The notes: a model not told the origin generated them from the sequence alone. Positions 7,643-18,661 are shown, counted from the stretch's first letter. The stretch is 64,000 nt of DNA from Bolinopsis microptera (GCF_026151205.1 NC_087072.1:8046084-8110083); one strand, 5' to 3'. A program made the numbers and translations.

Positions 7643-8934
7643 CAAAGTATGTGAACAGCTCAGAAGCAATAACATCTAACTTGATGTTATGGAACCCACT
7701 TCATACTCAAACTTCCATAGTTGAGACTCATGTTGAGGAAGTATATCCCCAGACAGGAATCGACTATTCGGATACTGTGTCATTTTTGATCAAAGCCAAT
7801 TCAAAACTTATGTTACAAAAGATTGAAATCATAACAGAAATCCGTGTATTGACAGCAGCTGGAGAGGCTCCTGCTGCAAACACCAATGTTTCGGTAGTAT
7901 CAAACCTTGCAAACGCTATTTGGCGGTCTGTGGATGTTGTTATAGGAGGGCAAAATATTTTACAGAGCTTTGATAACAGCTATAACATTGGATCTTTTTT
8001 TGATATTGTGTTGAACACACCAAAGAGACGATCACATTACCTGCATATGAAAGAACTGTTTCTAATGGATGAAGCAACAAGCAAGGCGAACTCTGAAAGT
8101 AGCATAATTCATCCTGCTGCTAATGTTGTAAACAAAAGCATGCGTGAAAGAGCACACAAAGTTGCAGGAGGCAGATCTGTAACCCTAATATCAGATTTGA
8201 ATTGTAGTTTATTCAAAACTGGGAAATTGCTTCCAACCAATCTAGATGTCCGCATATCCTTGACCAAGAATTATGATGGTTATTGTCTTTTAGAAGCTGC
8301 TGATGGGGCCCATAAAATCAAATTTGATAAATGTTATCTGAGAGTAACTTATCAACAGCCTAGTGACATTTGTCTTCACTTGATTGAACAGAAGCTGTTG
8401 AAAGCACCTGCTGTTTATCAAGCGGAGGAGGGTAAAGTTAGTTTCCATTCAATACCTGCTGGTAATGAAGTAGTAACTATAAACAATCTGTTTCCTCAAG
8501 GTAATTTACCTGTTTTGTTTACATTTGCTGTACAAGATCGAGCTGCCTATGGAAATGTAAGAAACAAGAACCCATACACGTTTCATAGTATAAGAAAAGC
8601 TCAAGTCTATGTTGGAGGGAAGCCATACTATCCAAGTGCGTTGCAGGGTAAAACAATGTTATTTGATGCCTTTTTTGAAGCAATTGGATATAAAGACACA
8701 GACAGGGAGTGTCTAATTACCCCACACAATTATCACATCCATCCTTTGCTTGCTGTAGACTTGACAGCTGACCGGAATTCCAACAAGCATCATCTGAACC
8801 TAAGTAAAAGTGCAGAGGTCAAGTTGAACATTGAGTTTGATAACGCTGCAGCTGAGGGACTCATTCTGCTAGTTTACGCTTACTACGATCGAATCATTGA
8901 AATTAACTCAGATAGAAGCATCAAGGTGCTATGA
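7639..8934 (+). CDS. Major capsid protein, double jelly roll (hexon-like)
   Basis: A 431-aa protein of the size and composition of Polinton major capsid proteins. It is strand-rich, with an N-terminal segment containing PQTGIDYSD and a later IWRSVDVVIGG stretch before a long loop. Family proteins form trimeric capsomers with two jelly rolls. It starts at an ATG overlapping the end of the previous gene and its stop overlaps the protease start (ATGA at 8931-8934). The frame is open throughout. The identification rests on length, fold-like composition and position next to the protease. Confidence 0.88.
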   Translation: MTKYVNSSEAITSNLMLWNPLHTQTSIVETHVEEVYPQTGIDYSDTVSFLIKANSKLMLQKIEIITEIRVLTAAGEAPAANTNVSVVSNLANAIWRSVDVVIGGQNILQSFDNSYNIGSFFDIVLNTPKRRSHYLHMKELFLMDEATSKANSESSIIHPAANVVNKSMRERAHKVAGGRSVTLISDLNCSLFKTGKLLPTNLDVRISLTKNYDGYCLLEAADGAHKIKFDKCYLRVTYQQPSDICLHLIEQKLLKAPAVYQAEEGKVSFHSIPAGNEVVTINNLFPQGNLPVLFTFAVQDRAAYGNVRNKNPYTFHSIRKAQVYVGGKPYYPSALQGKTMLFDAFFEAIGYKDTDRECLITPHNYHIHPLLAVDLTADRNSNKHHLNLSKSAEVKLNIEFDNAAAEGLILLVYAYYDRIIEINSDRSIKVL

Positions 8935-9398
8935 GCTTGAGGTCGACAGCATTGAGTACTGATGAGATTGATGATTTGCTAAAGAATCAGCCAACGTTTA
9001 AAGGAACCTTTCCATGTGACCAAATTCCAAGTTTTGGGGATAATGAATATTCAATCGTAATCAATGTGGATAATTCTACATTGCCTGGATCACATTGGAC
9101 TGCGCTTGTAATTAGAGGGAATAATTGTTATTATCTGGATTCTTTTGGAAGGTTATATGATAATGGTTCCTTCCCTGTAGACTACCGTACAAGTTTGCAA
9201 CGTTTTTGTTTGGGGAAGAAAATAGCTTTCCAGGATCAGGTTTTGCAAGGATTTCATAGTTTGACGTGTGGAGAATACTGTGTATATTTTATCAAGCAGT
9301 TAGAAAAAAGAGTTAAATTTTCAAAAGTTTTTCATGATTTTACCACTAATTTAAGATCTAATGATATCAAAATCATGAAATTATATAATAGAGATTAA
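8931..9398 (+). CDS. Adenain-like cysteine protease (maturation protease)
   Basis: A 155-aa C5/Ulp1-type protease expected to cleave capsid precursors. Catalytic residues are visible in order: His 55 in GSHWTAL, Asp 70 in YYLDSFG, Gln 103 in QDQVLQ and Cys 113 in LTCGEYC. Length and order match the Polinton PRO gene. It is the last gene of the plus-strand array and its start overlaps the major capsid stop. Likely substrates are the glycine-motif proteins encoded at 5921 and 7289, which is inference. Confidence 0.93.
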   Translation: MSLRSTALSTDEIDDLLKNQPTFKGTFPCDQIPSFGDNEYSIVINVDNSTLPGSHWTALVIRGNNCYYLDSFGRLYDNGSFPVDYRTSLQRFCLGKKIAFQDQVLQGFHSLTCGEYCVYFIKQLEKRVKFSKVFHDFTTNLRSNDIKIMKLYNRD

Positions 9399-9604
9399 AA
9401 ATTATAATTATATGATTCATGTACTTATTTTGTACTTTGATTTAAATTTGAACTGTTTTACTTTTCCCATGAGTCAAATAAACAACCGTTTCATAAACAA
9501 ATTATCAAATAAATTGAATATCTAACATTACAATATATACAAGTTACAAAATCAATTAAAACTAAAAAAAAAGAAAGATTGAACCAAAAATGAAATTTAA
9601 AGCA
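9399..9604. other. Convergent intergenic gap between protease and polymerase
   Basis: About 200 AT-rich bases where the plus-strand capsid array and the minus-strand polymerase gene meet. It contains AATAAA-like sequences on the plus strand and A-rich runs, consistent with two facing polyadenylation regions. No gene is seen. Confidence 0.5.
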
Positions 9605-12600
9605 TCAGCCACCTTGCACATTTTTAAAATTTCCATGTGCACGTGTTGATACCCCATCTGACAAAATATATCGTTTGTCATCATATCTTGTTAGTCCAAC
9701 TTTTCTCTGATTTATGGTGAAAATCACATGTTTCTGTGATCGAAAAGTCTTTTGCTCTATAAAGTGATCTTCTGTGTCAGAATCTTCTGTATCAGGATTT
9801 CTCATTGTGTTGAACAAGACTTGTCTATAGAGATCATGGTTCAGTTTTCGGTTACGGACATTGTGTTTCACACCAGCAGCCGTGCTCTTTTGCTTTCCAG
9901 CTCCAGTTAGAATAGAGTAACACTTTGAGCGAAGCCCTAAGATTGAATTTGGTTAATATAACTTATGTTTCTATTGAAATGAATAACAAAGAAATTGAAG
10001 GTTTATGGACTTTTTTAAATTTAACCACTAAACTACAAACAATAACTTGCCTATGAACTCAACGATTGCTACTCCATTAGTTTCGTCTTTGAATTTTCCA
10101 ACTACTGCTCTGTTTGTATCTGAATACAGCGGATGATCTCTAGGATACTTTGAGAAGTCAAAGTGATTCTTTAGCCTCTCCAGGTGTTCCAAGTACAGGT
10201 TCTTGCAGTAAATGTGGTAAAGGAAACTGTCTGTGTCAGTGAAGCATAGTTCCAGTTTGTCAAAGTTGGCTTGCATGACCGTGTAATGAAACTTAAACAT
10301 TAGGAGTTTTGATAACTCCAGCACAGTAAAACCAACATAAATTGGTTTATCAAGCGTCAAATTTGTTTGTGCAAGCTCAACACCTACAAGGCTTTCATTA
10401 AAAATCTGAAAACGCTTAAAAGTAGGTTTGGAGGTCTGCCAAAAATGACCTCTACTGTTGTTTACAAGGACAATTTTGACACGTTTCCGCACATTTTCCA
10501 TGGTTTTACCGAAAAATGCATTATTGAGCAGCTTGTAGTAATCCCTCATAAAGTCATCAGTTGCTTGCTGGCGCAACCTGGTGTTCTCTGCAATGTAGGG
10601 CTGTATCCAGGCTGCTTGGTTGAAACAGATGACCCGGTGTACTTTTACAAGTACAACACCTTGGGAGAGATAAAACTGCAAGTTCCTTAAATGAGTGACA
10701 TATGCCGACTTGGACTGTAGGTTGGGCGCCAATTTGATTGCCTTGAACTTTGGAGCTTTCTTTCTGCGACCTCTGATTTCCCTGAAGACGAGTATTTTAG
10801 AATTGATATATTATAGCCGTGTGTACTGAGTGATGGGAATGAGACAACTCCATGTACCACGTGACTATAATTCTCTAATCTCATTCGTTCTTAGAACTGA
10901 CCACATAATTTTAGGTGTATCAAATATCACAACATTGCCCGTTAATTGGAACATTCTAGTTAGTGTTATATGACTGCAAAATGAGAAAAATGGTTTGTAA
11001 TTACCTGGATTTTGGTGAGATCATGTTCTCAGATATCTCTAGATGTTCAGGACAGAGAGGGTACATATCCGTTTTATCATGTATATTCTCTGGTATTTCC
11101 AAGTCTACCTCAAATATATACCCCTTAGTATCATTTGCATCCAGATCCATTATCATGTCACGTGTCCAGACTGTATCATTATCCCATTTAAAACCGTCAA
11201 CAGGTACTTTCTCACTCATGGCATACCCATAGAGGTTCTGAGATATTACAAATTAGTTTTTAGTTCTGAAACTAATTTAATTAGTTAGTTTAATTCTGAA
11301 ACCATTCATACACAAAAATAGATTTAAAGACCGTTTGAAAATAACAAATATAATGAAACCTACATTGGCATCGATGTATAGTAAGTAAGACTCGGGTAAG
11401 TTGGGGTCAAAGCCAGGAATCCTCGGATTGTTTGCTTTAGCATGTCGATGTGATATGACGCTTACTCCACCTGTCCATATGTTACATTAGCTGTCTTTCT
11501 ATAGAAAGTTAATTATGTATTTTTGGGTTGGGTAAAAAAGATTGATTGTGATACTTAAGTACCAACCTCTGATTCCAAGCTCAATCATTTGTAGCATGTC
11601 AATATCCTTGATAATCTCAAGCTTCCTTCCGGTTAACTTCATACATGCATCAAACGTGAGTGACGGAAGAGAGACATAACAGAGAGCTTCCAGACCCATG
11701 CGAGTCCAGCACATGTTTCTATACTTTTCAAGCACATCCGCCAAAAGCAAAACGTCAGAAATTACATATAAATCATGGAGGTCTCCAAGACACTGTAAGT
11801 TGAATGTAGACCATACTTCCTGTACTAGTACATAATCTTCATCAGACAATGCCTCATCTGTCATGTCATTGTAGAAGCAGCTTTGTGGGGGGAGCCCCTC
11901 ATCAAACTTGGCTGCATCATCAATGTAACTATATGGATAAACTCCTTTTTTAGTGAGCAATTCAAATTTCTGATCGCAACCATCATGTTCAGTATCGATA
12001 AAATCTCTAGTACATTTAAAGTTATCCAGACCACCGTTAGCTAGGTTTTTCGTTAACTTGTCCAAGGATGCACTCAAATGTTGCATAGAGTCGATAAATC
12101 TGGGGAATATTGAGTTTTAGACTGATTTTCATTCCTGACAATAATCAATCTATAATGCTAATTTCAGTTACAAAAGATTAAATCATGCATTTGATCACAA
12201 ACACAGTGAAGCTAGAATTATCTCTGATTCTTTTTGGGAGCATGTATTATCCAACAAAGTATCCTAAACCTGAATTCCTTAGTTGTAACAGATATGTACT
12301 TCTCCATAGAATTAGGAATGATTGTTATATCAGTCAAATCATCAGTTTGTGCTGCTAGAGCCTTAATAATGAGGTGAGAATCGTAACCCTGGAATAATTT
12401 ATTCTTTAAGAACAACTCATTTGACTAATTAGATATTAGCCTTGCATCAAATCCATTAAAGAAGCATCAAATTACATGAATGTGTAACAAACTTACTCGG
12501 AAATTGTGGAAAATGATTGGAAGATGTTTGTCTGTTCTTCTTTCAAAGTTGCATGTAAAATGAGCTGCACCTATATAATCACCTCTGAAAACAGTTTCTG

Positions 12601-15488
12601 TTAATTCCAGAGAATTGTATATTCTATAATCTGAATTTTCATTGCTGAATTAAGAGAATATATTTTTGACAATAAGATAACAAGCGGGAAAGCTTTGAAA
12701 GTATATGTTTGGTGAAAAGATAATTAATTACGTGTAATGGTCATGATCTCTAACCCTTCCGTTATCTTCAGTAAACAGTTCATTGCACAGGTAACAGATT
12801 GTTGAGGCCTTAAATGCACGACGTTGTGCTGTACTGAGCGGCTTCATATCTTCATCAGCATGGATTAAATTTCTGAGACGTTCGTATTCCTCATGCATCA
12901 TGCTGACAAACATCTCAGCAACATTGCCTGCTCCGTTATCACGATGAACCACGATAGGTTGGTTGTAGTCCTCAAATTCAGTCACCACCTTGTATGCAAA
13001 GCCGCATGGACTGTGTTCCTTCAATCGTTGAGTACCCTGAAAACACGATTCGTTCATAAAATCTGCTTCATGTTAATCTACTCCCTAATACATTATTAGT
13101 ATACTAGTTAACATCATGCGTAACATAAAGAAATGGTAACTTAGTCTAACCCCTGAAGGTCCCGTGTTCTGATCGGCAACATCTTTCAGATATGATTCAA
13201 AATCTGAAGAATTTGTAACATTAGACTATTAGAGAACAATAACTGCTTAATTAGAACCACAAGTTTACAGTCTCAATTGACTAGGATCCAACTTACAAGA
13301 ATCTATAATTTTAGGTTTACCCCACTAATGACATGATTTGCAGTTGAATTGAATGATATAATGTACCTGCAACGATGTAAACAGGACATTTCACCATTCT
13401 CCGATACGATTTGAAAAACAGATGATCATCCTCTGGAAACTGTGTGCCTTGCGCACGAAATCTGATACACTTTTCTTGATGTTTAATCAAATTACTCTCC
13501 TTACAAAACCCGTGAAAGCACCTGTCAGATAAAAATCAGTGAGACTTTAACAAATCACTGTAATAATCTCTCATCCAATCTGAAAGTTAGAAAATAAATG
13601 AACTTCTTTAGTAAACTTTTTAGCATGTAACCATTATCAATCCCTCATTAAAATTTAATCTATCGGTAGGGAAAAGTATTGAACTCATAAAAACAAAAGT
13701 AACCTGACACAGTGGTGTTTAAGATTTCGTGTGTTCGGTTTTCTCAGTAAGGCGTTGAGGGACTTAATTAGTACAAAATGTGTGGTGTTTTCGTTGCTAA
13801 TTATCAATGTGTTAACCGTTAGATGTTCAGCATGTGTTGATTTTGAAACATATACAGGGTAAAACGGAGCTGTCTCATTATCCTCGTCATAGCCCACTAC
13901 ATTTATCCTTACTCTGAAGATTTAGTTACAGTTTATTTTTTGTCCGTTAGGTTTTAAAAACTAGAATTGTTGTGATTTGTTCTTCAATTAGCTTTGCTTA
14001 CCTATTCAGTAACTCAAACTTGGGTATCTGTTGTAGTGTTATCGGCCACACTATACCCGTGTCATCAATCTCGTTCTCAAATTGCTTGTAGTATGTTAAA
14101 CGAGATGCATTACCATCATCCTTCGGGTATGGATGTCGAGCTGCTATTGTTACCCACTTTAAACACCTGCAGATTGTTAGATTTATGGTTAGATAGTTTA
14201 AACTCCAAATATTCATCAAACATGATCAAACATGTTCATGTGATAGTTAGCTCTGGTAACCTCACATGAGATGTGAAATTTTGTAACAGCAAGAGAGTAA
14301 TGAAACTATGAAGCGGGAACTAATTATCTTACATGTTGTCGTTGTTCTGGATGTTAAGGAGTGTCTCCCTTCGTTCTTTAATAGCTGCAGGAAGTGGGAT
14401 GTGTCTTCCAAACGCCATGGGATTGTATTTTGTGATGTTTAGGTGAGCATGTGTAAGCCCCTTCAGTATCCAACCAGATCCTGAAATTATGTAACATTTT
14501 AGTTTTATTTGTATTATTTTCACTCTAATCATAATTACCCAAAGCCAGATTCGGATACGATATAAATAATATCATCTATTTGACTCACCGTTCCGTAAAA
14601 ATTCGTCCATCTTTTGAGCTAGGATCTCAATGTGACGGTAGACCTCATCATTGATTTCTGTGGATGGAAGCAGGTTGGAGGCAGGGGAGCTTGTAAAAGA
14701 GAATGTACCATCCTCATTATCGTTTATCGTACGCTCCATTGTAACAACCACACTTAAGTAGAATCTTGCTGAGGTGTAAAACTCTAATTGTAACCTGAGA
14801 AATTAATATTAATAGCCTTAATCTTCATACCGTTCAATAGATGAAAGTAAAGTAAAAGGTTGGAATTTTATTGAAATTCAGTCATATAATTCGAGCATTA
14901 AATTACCCTATGATGTCAGCAAGACGACTAGATTCTTCGTGGAGGGTCTCTACAACAAGTGGTGAGTCTGGACTTGAACAAAACTCAATAATTTTGAATA
15001 AACCATTTGCTGCACTTGTTGTACCAGGAGGATCGTTAACCCTTCTCCTCTTGCCCCGTGAGCTATGACCCTGCTCGTTTTGACATCTGACCTGGTGTAT
15101 ATTCCTAGCTCTACCAGTAGAAAACTTTTCCTCACAGTTTGGGCAGATGAACCTGAGTAAATACAACTCTTGAATAATTGAAAACTTACAAAATTTCGGA
15201 TGATGGTTTAAAATAACTTGCACTAAGGAAAGGACAAATTCGATTTAAATCATGGACTGTAACAGCCTTTAAAATAGTACTAAAAAGAAATATTTTGACT
15301 TCAAGCATTTACCATTTTTTCTGACAGTTCAAAAGATGCTCTGTAAGTTCACTGCCTTCCAAGTTTATTTCCACACAGCACGTTGGACAAAATCGTCCGG
15401 GTCCATGACAAGACGTGAGATGACGGCGATAACGACGATATTCTAGGGTTTTATCACATCTAACACAAGTAATCTGTCGAGTCAACAT
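9605..15488 (-). CDS. Protein-primed DNA polymerase B (pPolB), 16 exons
   Basis: This is the replicative polymerase of the element. I place exons (5' to 3' on the minus strand) at 15488-15313, 15152-14907, 14794-14589, 14480-14333, 14166-14002, 13913-13704, 13521-13367, 13203-13151, 13036-12732, 12584-12497, 12388-12270, 12099-11567, 11470-11364, 11237-11005, 10781-10051 and 9936-9605. Phases agree at every junction and the total is 3807 nt, or 1268 aa. Three CxxC-H-C zinc fingers lie in the first 90 residues. DFESYL (about 436) is exonuclease motif I, YIDANNLYG (about 833-841) is polymerase motif A, KLLNNAFFGKTMEN is motif B, and FTDTDS (about 1095) is motif C. A CYLC...RDHDHYTG...CN block (about 535-575) resembles an endonuclease VII/HNH zinc motif. 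Fourteen introns are GT-AG; the last has a GC donor (AG/GCAAGT). All conserved segments are present in the usual order. Confidence 0.92.
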
Positions 15489-15552
15489 GATATGTTAAGC
15501 AACAAAGTAGAACTGCCACAACAAGAACTGAATTTTTTCTTAGTTGTACTTG

Positions 15553-15560
15553 CTTATAAA
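15553..15560 (-). promoter_or_regulatory. TATA-like box of the polymerase gene
   Basis: TTTATAAG on the minus strand, about 65 bases before the polymerase ATG at 15488. Confidence 0.4.
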
Positions 15561-16191
15561 CCAATATATTACGTAACATGAATTAAGAACCTCACTCACA
15601 TGATATCATGTAACTTAACCACATTCATTGGTAGATATATCGATTCTATATTCTAGGGGAGGGGGTGAGCGGTTTGAGTCACAAGTATGACGTTGATTGT
15701 TTATCAGGAAATATTAATTAGATTCTCTTTCATATTAAGAAATTTCTTATACTCCAGAAACGTTCTCACAGTTGTTGTCAAATTTTTATCAGATTAATGA
15801 TACTTTAACGGTTCCTTTAATAAGCACTCATTAAAAACACCGAATTTTTAAGATTATCAATCTGATAAAACTGTAAGAAATTGACGTCAGCTGGTGTTTA
15901 CTGTCCAATTTTTGCAACATTATTTTCCAACTGATAAGTTAGGGCGAGCAGAAATTAAACAAGTTGTCAACCTGGTGTAATTACAGGAAATTTGTCCGTG
16001 AATTTGATCTAAACCATCCAAGTTCCACATCATTATATTGGAACTGATTTAGGTGAGGGCGACCATCTCTTTGCGGCTACCTACAGATCTATGAATAAGG
16101 TTTCCCCCGCACATCTGTCAGATCTATGAATAGGGTTTCCCTCCCGCTCATCTGTCAGATCTAAGGTTTTCACGCTCGCTGTGGGTATTTG
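15561..16191. promoter_or_regulatory. Divergent promoter region with short tandem repeats
   Basis: The interval lies between the polymerase (minus) and the right-end zinc-ribbon gene (plus). At about 16,075-16,170 a unit of roughly 40 bases (containing CAGATCTATGAATAGGGTTTC) is repeated two to three times, with a GATCTGTCAGATC-like dyad. Such repeats between divergent genes could be regulatory. No ORF is supported. Confidence 0.4.
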
Positions 16192-16199
16192 TATAAATA
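16192..16199 (+). promoter_or_regulatory. TATA box of the right-end zinc-ribbon gene
   Basis: TATAAATA about 90 bases before the ATG at 16,289. Confidence 0.5.
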
Positions 16200-16288
16200 C
16201 AACAACTTGTTTGTAAATTAATTAGTTCCGTTTACAATCTCAGTTTTCCTCAGACCTCATCTTAGTTTTACCATCTCAATTTCTCACC

Positions 16289-17120
16289 ATGTCTGCTCTC
16301 TACGGCCGTCTGGTCCAGGTTGAACCAATCGATGCTTATCTTAAGATTAAAATAGTTGTTCAAGTTCCATTTGAGCTAAAAACTCACTCGTTTAATGTTT
16401 GGGCGAAAGACATCAAAAGGACGGCCAGGAGGCTAATGGGAAAAAATGTAAGTACTATTTTCGTTCAGATAATTTTTCTTAATCACAGATAATTTTTCTT
16501 AATTGTGATTGATGACATATTCATTGGTCTCTATATCATCTTCACTTTAGATCTGTTACTTTACCAGTTTGTAAATTAAGTTTACTACTATTGTTAAACG
16601 TTACTTTATTTTTCTCAAACACTCATTGATCATGTCTACCCTTTATGGACGTCTTGTTAAGCTCAAACCGGTCGATTTATATTTAAGAATCAAGATTGCC
16701 ATTCGAACTCAAAATTCGATATTTTCTCAGGTGGAGGCAAGTTATGTTCTGAATGGAATCTATAAGAACATAAAGTCGCTGAGAGAACACGAGACTTATC
16801 AATGCCCCCGTTGTCACTCAACGCTACCTCTTTTGGATGCGCAAAGCATGTGCCTGGAGTGTCCAACACTCTCTGATGATGAGATTCCACAAATGCTATC
16901 TCAAACGGCCGTAACCATCACCTCAGTATCCCAAAAAAAACTGAAGTATAGCAAGGGAGTGTCGTTCACGGCCAAATTTGGCTCTGTGACCATCCAGTCA
17001 GAAATGATTTTTGAAAGGTCCTCTCTCTATGATGAGGTAATACTTTTTGAGGAGGGCCTTTCAAAAGTCATTTCTGGCTGGATGGAAGGGGGGACCATCG
17101 AACTTTTAAGTATCGACTAA
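16289..17120 (+). CDS. Zinc-ribbon protein with possible OB fold, Polinton right-end gene (duplicated first exon)
   Basis: The best model splices exon 16,289-16,447 (donor AAAAAT/GTAAGT) to 16,731-17,120 (acceptor TTTCTCAG/GTGGAG) in phase 0, giving 182 aa. The product contains FNVW, then CPRC...CLEC, and ends with SGWMEGG plus a hydrophobic strand, parallel to the left-end gene at 763-1356. Inside the intron lies a second copy of the first-exon start (ATG at 16,632). The two begin MSALYGRLVQVEPID and MSTLYGRLVKLKPVD. The second copy reads straight through the acceptor, so a 162-aa unspliced product lacking the FNVW segment is also possible. Both terminal genes point outward. A single-stranded DNA binding role, as for RPA-type OB folds with zinc ribbons, is inference. 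Confidence 0.65.
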
Positions 17121-17204
17121 TGTCTAATATTGATTATTATTTATTTATTTCGCTTTTTAAATTAGTGTGTTTTAATTGTACAGTAATAAATTACAAATCG
17201 AATC

Positions 17205-17960
17205 ATTATAAATATCATACGAGGTTCAAATAACAGTCATGTCAAATGATGCTAAAATTTAACACGTTACGAATAATGAAGATTAAACATCACCTTATTT
17301 TTTGAACGGTCACGTGATTATCTTACTTGTGAATTCATAATTGGTTTAGGATCGAGAGGACGGTGCAGATGTACGTTTCTCGTTGGTTAAACATGGTTCA
17401 TGCTACATGTGTTTATGTCATGTGACCCTGAATGGATAAACTTGACGGCAAAACGTCATTAATTAATTTGTTACGTGACCTAGAGTTTCAAATAACATTC
17501 ATGTCACATGATGCTAAAGTTAAACACGTGACGGTGTCACATGATGCTAAAGTTAAACACATGGCGGGTAATCAAGTGACAGAACTGTTTGACACACCGT
17601 TTAATCAGACTTTAGATCCTTTAGTCGGGATTATTAATTTATTCATCATGACGTTCTGACGGGTAATCAAGTGACTCCTGTCACGTGATCTCGAGGTTCA
17701 AATAACATTCATGTCACATGATGCTTAAGCTAAACACGTGACCGGTAATCAAGTAACAGGAACCTGCTTGGCAACCGTTTAATCAGACTTTAGATCCTTT
17801 AGTCGGGATTATTGATTGATTCATCATGACGTTCTGACTCCTTATTGGTCAATTATCTTGTCACGTGACCTTGACATTTAATTAACGAGCTTGTCACGTG
17901 GTTACATGACATGTGATCTGTCACGTGACCCTTGTGACGTGCTGTCACGTGACCTGAGGG
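17205..17960 (-). repeat. Right terminal inverted repeat of the Polinton, reiterated modules
   Basis: This block contains the exact inverted copy of bases 1-103 (at 17,486-17,588) and a second related module at 17,640-17,760. The two share TTTAATCAGACTTTAGATCC and a TTCATCATGACGTTCTGAC stretch in direct orientation, so part of the repeat is tandemly duplicated. At least eight CACGTG E-boxes occur, several in the 10-bp palindrome GTCACGTGAC (near 17,860, 17,920 and 17,944). The end toward 18,000 is not sharply defined. Confidence 0.85.
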
Positions 17961-18019
17961 CGTGCTGTGAGTGGCTGGGGGCTACTTGATGACTGGCCTT
18001 CACAATTTCCCATCTACTA

Positions 18020-18661
18020 TGGGTTCCCATGCTGAGTATTGGGGCGTGCATTGTGTTTGTGGAGTCTATTCTGGTACAGTTCTACATAGAAGAATACAAT
18101 AAGACCATTGATTGGGGCGGGAAAGTGATAGGAATAGGATCATCAATCTATACAATCTCCACATTTGTTACAGGGCCCATTGGAGTGCGATTTCGTGCCC
18201 TACAGTATTTATACCTAATTTGTGGCCTGGCCGGTGTGGGCTTTCTGCTACTGTTTCTTGGGCCACTCATCTCAGTCCCTAATGTAGCAGACATCACTGT
18301 ATCTGCAGTTGCTTTTGCTGCAATTCTAGTGTGTAGTAGCGCAATTCAGTTTGCCTCTCTATCATATACTGCTCAGATACTGAGTAGAAGTGCTGTGACG
18401 GATGTGGCCATGTCAACTGCTATGAATGTTTGGAACATGGGGTATAATGCAGGTGCTGTTCTGGGACCAATCGTTGCTTTGAATCTTCATAGGCTTTCCT
18501 TCTTGGAAGACTACAAAACAGTTTTTGCGATAGGAACTCCTTTCTTTATTTTCTCAAGTTTAACTGTTCTCATAAAACTACTTCATCAGAAATTTGGCCA
18601 GGAAACTAAATACCCACATAGTGATTCAGGGGAAAATTCTATCAATCATGATGATAAATGA
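18020..18661 (+). pseudogene. 5'-truncated copy of an MFS transporter gene
   Basis: An open frame of about 210 residues corresponds to the C-terminal half of the transporter at 21,596-22,945 with roughly eight differences, about 96 percent identical. It starts abruptly at the codon for the Val-Pro-Met-Leu segment, and no plausible splice acceptor lies at the break. The sequence just upstream belongs to or borders the Polinton repeat. Without the first six or so membrane helices it should not encode a working transporter. The lack of stops shows the duplication is recent. It forms one arm of a large inverted repeat. Confidence 0.85.

Larger units (their letters stand above)
1..18000. mobile_element. 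Polinton/Maverick DNA transposon, left end outside the window
   Basis: The element is a self-synthesising transposon. The sequence shows the full diagnostic set: protein-primed DNA polymerase B, retroviral-type integrase, FtsK/A32-like packaging ATPase, adenain-like protease, and major and minor capsid proteins. These are framed by inverted terminal repeats (1 to about 260 and about 17,205 to 17,960). All module genes are open, two after removing introns with good splice sites, so the copy may be recent or still functional. The right boundary lies between about 17,955 and 18,019, where homology to a host MFS gene begins. The left boundary is not in the window, because the right repeat contains outer material with no counterpart before base 1. 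The target duplication therefore could not be checked. The length of about 18 kb is usual for the family. Confidence 0.95.

Noticed and set aside
10367..11288. Plus-strand ORFs of 80-107 codons
   Set aside because: Shadows of polymerase exons on the minus strand.
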